Assembly (NCBI GenBank): GCA_002049455.2
Contig: KV919337.1
Span: 1 to 21,413, forward strand
Reading direction: 5' to 3'
Length of the DNA stretch: 21,413 nucleotides
DNA from: Porphyra umbilicalis
Lineage: Eukaryota; Rhodophyta; Bangiophyceae; Bangiales; Bangiaceae
How positions within the stretch are numbered: position 1 is the first letter of the stretch; each line of letters starts with the position of its first letter. Shown here in pieces: positions 18,828 through 21,413 of the stretch. Under the pieces are notes generated by a model. That model searched no databases. It saw nothing but the letters and a program-made list of their open reading frames with translations, and was not told the DNA's origin. The position numbers and the translations under genes were made by a program.

Positions 18828-18973
18828 TACTTACGGAGGGACAGCCGTCCCACAGGCCGCAATCCGAAGTACGGAGAGACGGGAGCAAGTCCCGGTAGGG
18901 GCATAAGTACTGGACTTAGCCCCTGCCGAATGCAACACCCCCCTCGTGCCAAGACCTGGCGGTCACCCGCCAG
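18828..18973 (+). ncRNA. Hairpin-rich putative RNA leader upstream of the long open frame
   Basis: Four stem-loops follow one another. (1) TACTT/AAGTA plus CGG/CCG with a bulged A (18828-18836 with 18864-18871) encloses GGGAC-AGCC-GTCCC (18838-18851). (2) CGGGA-GCAAG-TCCCG (18880-18894). (3) AGGGGC, bulged A, TAAGT, loop ACTGG, ACTTA, GCCCCT (18897-18924). (4) CTGGCGG-TCAC-CCGCCAG (18956-18973). Such dense, nearly perfect pairing in 146 bases suggests selected RNA structure. I tried to fit HDV-like and hammerhead ribozymes and could not. It lies about 280-430 bases before the main ATG. Confidence 0.45.
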
Positions 18974-19139
18974 CAAGGACGGAGGCGGGGCCGCGCGGGC
19001 CGAGCAGCCGCGGGGGGTCGCCGGCGCGAGGGCGCAGGGCGGGGCCACCAGGCGACGCGGACCGCGTGGGGGCGCGCGCGCGGCGAGCGGCGGCGAGGCG
19101 GACATACCGCCGTGCGGGGACCGGCGGGGGCAGCGTTGA
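18930..19139 (+). CDS. Upstream ORF (69 codons), in frame with the downstream long ORF
   Basis: An ATG six bases after the third hairpin opens a 69-codon frame rich in Arg, Gly and Ala, ending with TGA at 19137-19139. It is in the same frame as the large ORF that starts at 19254, so readthrough of a single TGA would extend that protein. A second overlapping upstream frame (18946-19317) crosses the main start. Either could limit initiation at 19254. There is no evidence that it makes a functional peptide. Confidence 0.2.
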   Translation: MQHPPRAKTWRSPASKDGGGAARAEQPRGVAGARAQGGATRRRGPRGGARAASGGEADIPPCGDRRGQR

Positions 19140-19253
19140 AGAACGCGAGGCGCCGACAGCGGCCGGCAACGACGGGGACGACGACGCGGTCGGCGGCGGC
19201 GGAGGCGGCACGCGCGGACGCCAACGGCGTGGGCGTGCTGCCGACTGGGGCGG

Positions 19254-21413
19254 ATGGCGGCGACCGGGGAAGCGGCGGCGATGGCCTACATCGCGCCTCC
19301 CTTACGGGACGCGTTGAGGGCGGGACTGCGGCGGTACGCCGAGGGCGTATTGGCGGACCACGACGAGGTGCCGGAGCGAGAGCGGGTGCCGGGGCCTGAC
19401 CCGCGAAACCAGCCGGCGGTCGAGCGCATGCAGGCCGGCGTACGCATGACGTACTGGCACGGCGGCATCCACGAGGTGCATTCGCAGCGGTGCGATGGCG
19501 AGTTGGCCGTCCGCTTCAGCCGTGAGGTGGCGCGCTTCGGGACGGCGTTGCCGTCGTGGTTCGTCCGGATGGCTTACGCCTTCGTGAGGGGGAACGAGAA
19601 CGAGGCGGTCCTCCGCGAGTGGGTGCCGTGGGTGGCGCACTGCTGGGGCCGCCTTATGAGCCTCATGCCGGACGCGGTGCCCCCGCCGGCGGAGTACCTG
19701 ACGGAGTTGTCGCTTCCGTATCTACGGACGTCGGCGGACGTCGAGTACGTGCAGGCCGCCGAGGCGCAGCACCGGGAGGCGATGGACGCGGCGGCGTACT
19801 ACTACGGGGAGGCGGCGGACAAGAACGCCCGTCGTGTGGACGCGGGGGCGGCGCCACGGGCGGTCCCGCCGTACGAGTGCCCGGACATCAGCTCCTGGCC
19901 GAAACCCGAGCGGGTTGGGCGGGATCTGACGCTCCTTTTGGCGGAGGGCGACCGCGTGGCGGTAAACCAAGCGCGGAAGGAGGTGGACGTCCGGGCGCGC
20001 AAGGGCGACGGCGTCCCGTACCTGATGACGGCCGGCCACCATCCCAAGGGCTTGAACAGCGCCGGCTGGCGGCGCGTGCCGGAGGCACTGGGCGAGTTTG
20101 AGCTGCCGCGGGGGCTGCACGTGGCGTACGCCACCGTGCTGTCGTACTATTACGACCGCATGATGGGGGACGACTGCAGCTGCCCCTGGGACATGTACGT
20201 GGTGGAGCGCGTGCAGCTCACCGCCATCGCGCTGCTGGCGGACCTCGCCGGCGGGCGGGTCCACCGCATCTCCCCAGCCCTTCCCCACAGGCTGGAGCGC
20301 CTCCGGTTGGACGACATGGCGGAGGGGAGTGCGGACGAGCACGCCCGGCTGCAGCGGCTGCTCCAAGGCATGGCGGTGCTGCTCCCCAGATGGGGAGACG
20401 TGGTGGCGGCTGCGGGTTTGCCGCTCGGGCAAACGCCGTTGCCGACGGAGGCGGACGACGCGGCGAACCCATACGGGTTTCGACTAGCGTTGGACGCTAA
20501 GGGCGTCGACTTCCCAAGTTGGGCCGAGCGCGCGACGTCGCGGAGCTCCACGGCGCGGGGGCCGCCGGGGGCGTCCGGGAACGTGGGGGCGGGGCACACC
20601 CGGGGCGGAGGCAGCGACACGGCCCGGGAGGATGCGGCGGCGGCACGCTCGGGATCGCCGTCATGGCGGGCCGTATCGCCGTCGCGGTCGTCGCCGAGGA
20701 AGCGTGCCCGGGACGACGCCCAGTGGGTGCCGTCGCGGTCCCCGTCGGCGTCGGCGTCGACAACGCGAACACGGTCGCCCGGTCGGGGGTCGTCACGTCG
20801 GGCAACGGGGTCGCGCCGGGCACCGTCGCCTGAACGGCCGCGGGCGGGGCCGCGCCGATCGCGGTCACCAACGCCCCCGCCGCGACGCACGCGGACACCG
20901 CCGCCGGGATGCGAGACGCCACGCCATCGACGCGGGCCGACGCCTGGACGGGCAACGCCGCCGCCGGCGCCGTCGCAACGGAGCGGCGCGGCGGCGATGG
21001 GGGAATCCGCGGGTGGTAGCCAGCGGTCGTGGTCACCGCCAACGGCGTCGACTCGCCGGCGGAAGCCGCCGGCGTCCGCTGGAGCGTCAGGGCGGGCGGA
21101 CGGCGGCGCGGCGGCGCCCCGACCGGGCGACGCGCGGCGCGGCCGGTCGCCGGCCGGTGCCGATGGGGCGGCCCGGTCGACGGCGGGGGCAACCGGGTCG
21201 CGGCGGAGCGGGAAGACCACGCGGGGGAAACGCCCGAGGCCGTCCGAGGGGCAGGAGGTGGAGCCCCCCTACGCGGCGCACCACAAGTGGTACCGCGTGG
21301 GGACCATTGCGCCGGAAGGCGACGCGCTCCGGGCGCACCTTTCGGCGGCGGCCGTGAAGCGCCTGGCCGCGGCGGGCGGCGCGCCGGCCGGCGCCGTGGG
21401 GCTGGCGATCAGC
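19254..21413 (+). CDS. Large Arg/Ser/Pro-tailed protein, Gag-like candidate; 3' end beyond the window
   Basis: The frame is open for 720 codons from ATG 19254 to the last base, with no stop; ATG 19281 is an alternative start (MAYIAPPLRD). Residues 10-425 are globular and helix-rich, with many aromatics (for example SWFVRMAYAFV, REWVPWVAHCWGRL, VLSYYYDRMM) and a short CxC (DDCSCPWDMY near 307-316). Residues about 425-660 are disordered and very rich in Arg, Ser and Pro with many SRSP/SPxR words, plus an NLS-like PRKRARDD (481-488). Folding resumes near 670 (AHHKWYRVG). A structured first domain followed by a basic Ser/Arg-rich tail resembles nucleic-acid-binding proteins and the Gag-type ORF1 of retroelements, and the hairpin leader and upstream frames fit that. 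No zinc knuckle, protease or polymerase is visible here. A host RNA-binding protein is equally possible. I do not recognise the family. Confidence 0.8.
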   Translation, partial: MAATGEAAAMAYIAPPLRDALRAGLRRYAEGVLADHDEVPERERVPGPDPRNQPAVERMQAGVRMTYWHGGIHEVHSQRCDGELAVRFSREVARFGTALPSWFVRMAYAFVRGNENEAVLREWVPWVAHCWGRLMSLMPDAVPPPAEYLTELSLPYLRTSADVEYVQAAEAQHREAMDAAAYYYGEAADKNARRVDAGAAPRAVPPYECPDISSWPKPERVGRDLTLLLAEGDRVAVNQARKEVDVRARKGDGVPYLMTAGHHPKGLNSAGWRRVPEALGEFELPRGLHVAYATVLSYYYDRMMGDDCSCPWDMYVVERVQLTAIALLADLAGGRVHRISPALPHRLERLRLDDMAEGSADEHARLQRLLQGMAVLLPRWGDVVAAAGLPLGQTPLPTEADDAANPYGFRLALDAKGVDFPSWAERATSRSSTARGPPGASGNVGAGHTRGGGSDTAREDAAAARSGSPSWRAVSPSRSSPRKRARDDAQWVPSRSPSASASTTRTRSPGRGSSRRATGSRRAPSPERPRAGPRRSRSPTPPPRRTRTPPPGCETPRHRRGPTPGRATPPPAPSQRSGAAAMGESAGGSQRSWSPPTASTRRRKPPASAGASGRADGGAAAPRPGDARRGRSPAGADGAARSTAGATGSRRSGKTTRGKRPRPSEGQEVEPPYAAHHKWYRVGTIAPEGDALRAHLSAAAVKRLAAAGGAPAGAVGLAIS

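Noticed and set aside
18780..18925. HDV-like self-cleaving ribozyme in the structured leader
   Set aside because: Outer helix and hairpins are present, but no double-pseudoknot P1/P1.1 pairing or catalytic-strand context could be found by eye.
20150..21220. 356-codon minus-strand frame at the right end
   Set aside because: It is antisense to the 720-codon ORF and made mostly of Arg, Pro and Ala; the plus frame has the globular composition.
1..21413. CRISPR arrays, bacterial operons or insertion sequences
   Set aside because: No regular short repeats with unique spacers, no transposase motifs and no prokaryotic gene spacing are visible.

Overview
The window looks like nuclear DNA of a GC-rich unicellular eukaryote. 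There are no operons and no Shine-Dalgarno pattern, and genes lie on both strands separated by kilobases of non-coding DNA. Long G or C homopolymers, simple repeats and a large minisatellite are present. One candidate start (7962) sits in a strong Kozak-like context. The proteins seen are a thioredoxin-fold protein of a type common in algae, a membrane-anchored two-domain glycosyltransferase, and two large low-complexity proteins with nuclear-type basic motifs. An alga with a secondary plastid (haptophyte or stramenopile) would fit, but this is inference and I cannot name a genus.

Layout: 1-2377 has no gene I can support, but holds two adjacent strong hairpins (1065-1177). 2378-4759 (-) encodes a 793-residue protein I do not recognise, with an Ala/Thr/Pro-rich N-terminal third, a PDZ-like stretch and a C-terminal basic NLS-like tail. 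Upstream of it, about 5165-6835 is a GC-rich minisatellite of roughly 86-bp units organised into a 232/233-bp higher-order repeat. Almost every unit carries GCGCCAAAA, which matches the E2F/DP consensus, and the motif continues outside the array to 7096. 7962-8614 (+) encodes a thioredoxin-like protein, and 9775-12278 (-) encodes a fusion of a GT-A glycosyltransferase with a fucosyltransferase-like domain. These two genes converge, each has a G-rich tract just after its stop, and each needs one extra base in a G run to connect its N-terminus to its main frame.

12330-18800 has no confident gene. Its centre (about 14.5-16.9 kb) is visibly less GC-rich and is bracketed by a 43-bp perfect inverted repeat (14376-14418 and 16648-16690). 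17983-18090 carries seven copies of a (G)GGGCGTG box on both strands.

At the right end, 18828-18973 folds into a string of stem-loops, followed by short upstream ORFs and then a long open frame (19254 to the window end, 720 codons, no stop). It encodes a globular N-terminal domain followed by an Arg/Ser/Pro-rich tail. The arrangement resembles the leader plus Gag-like first ORF of a retroelement, but no reverse transcriptase or terminal repeat is visible, so that identity is only a hypothesis. This right end and the E2F-motif minisatellite are the parts most worth following up.
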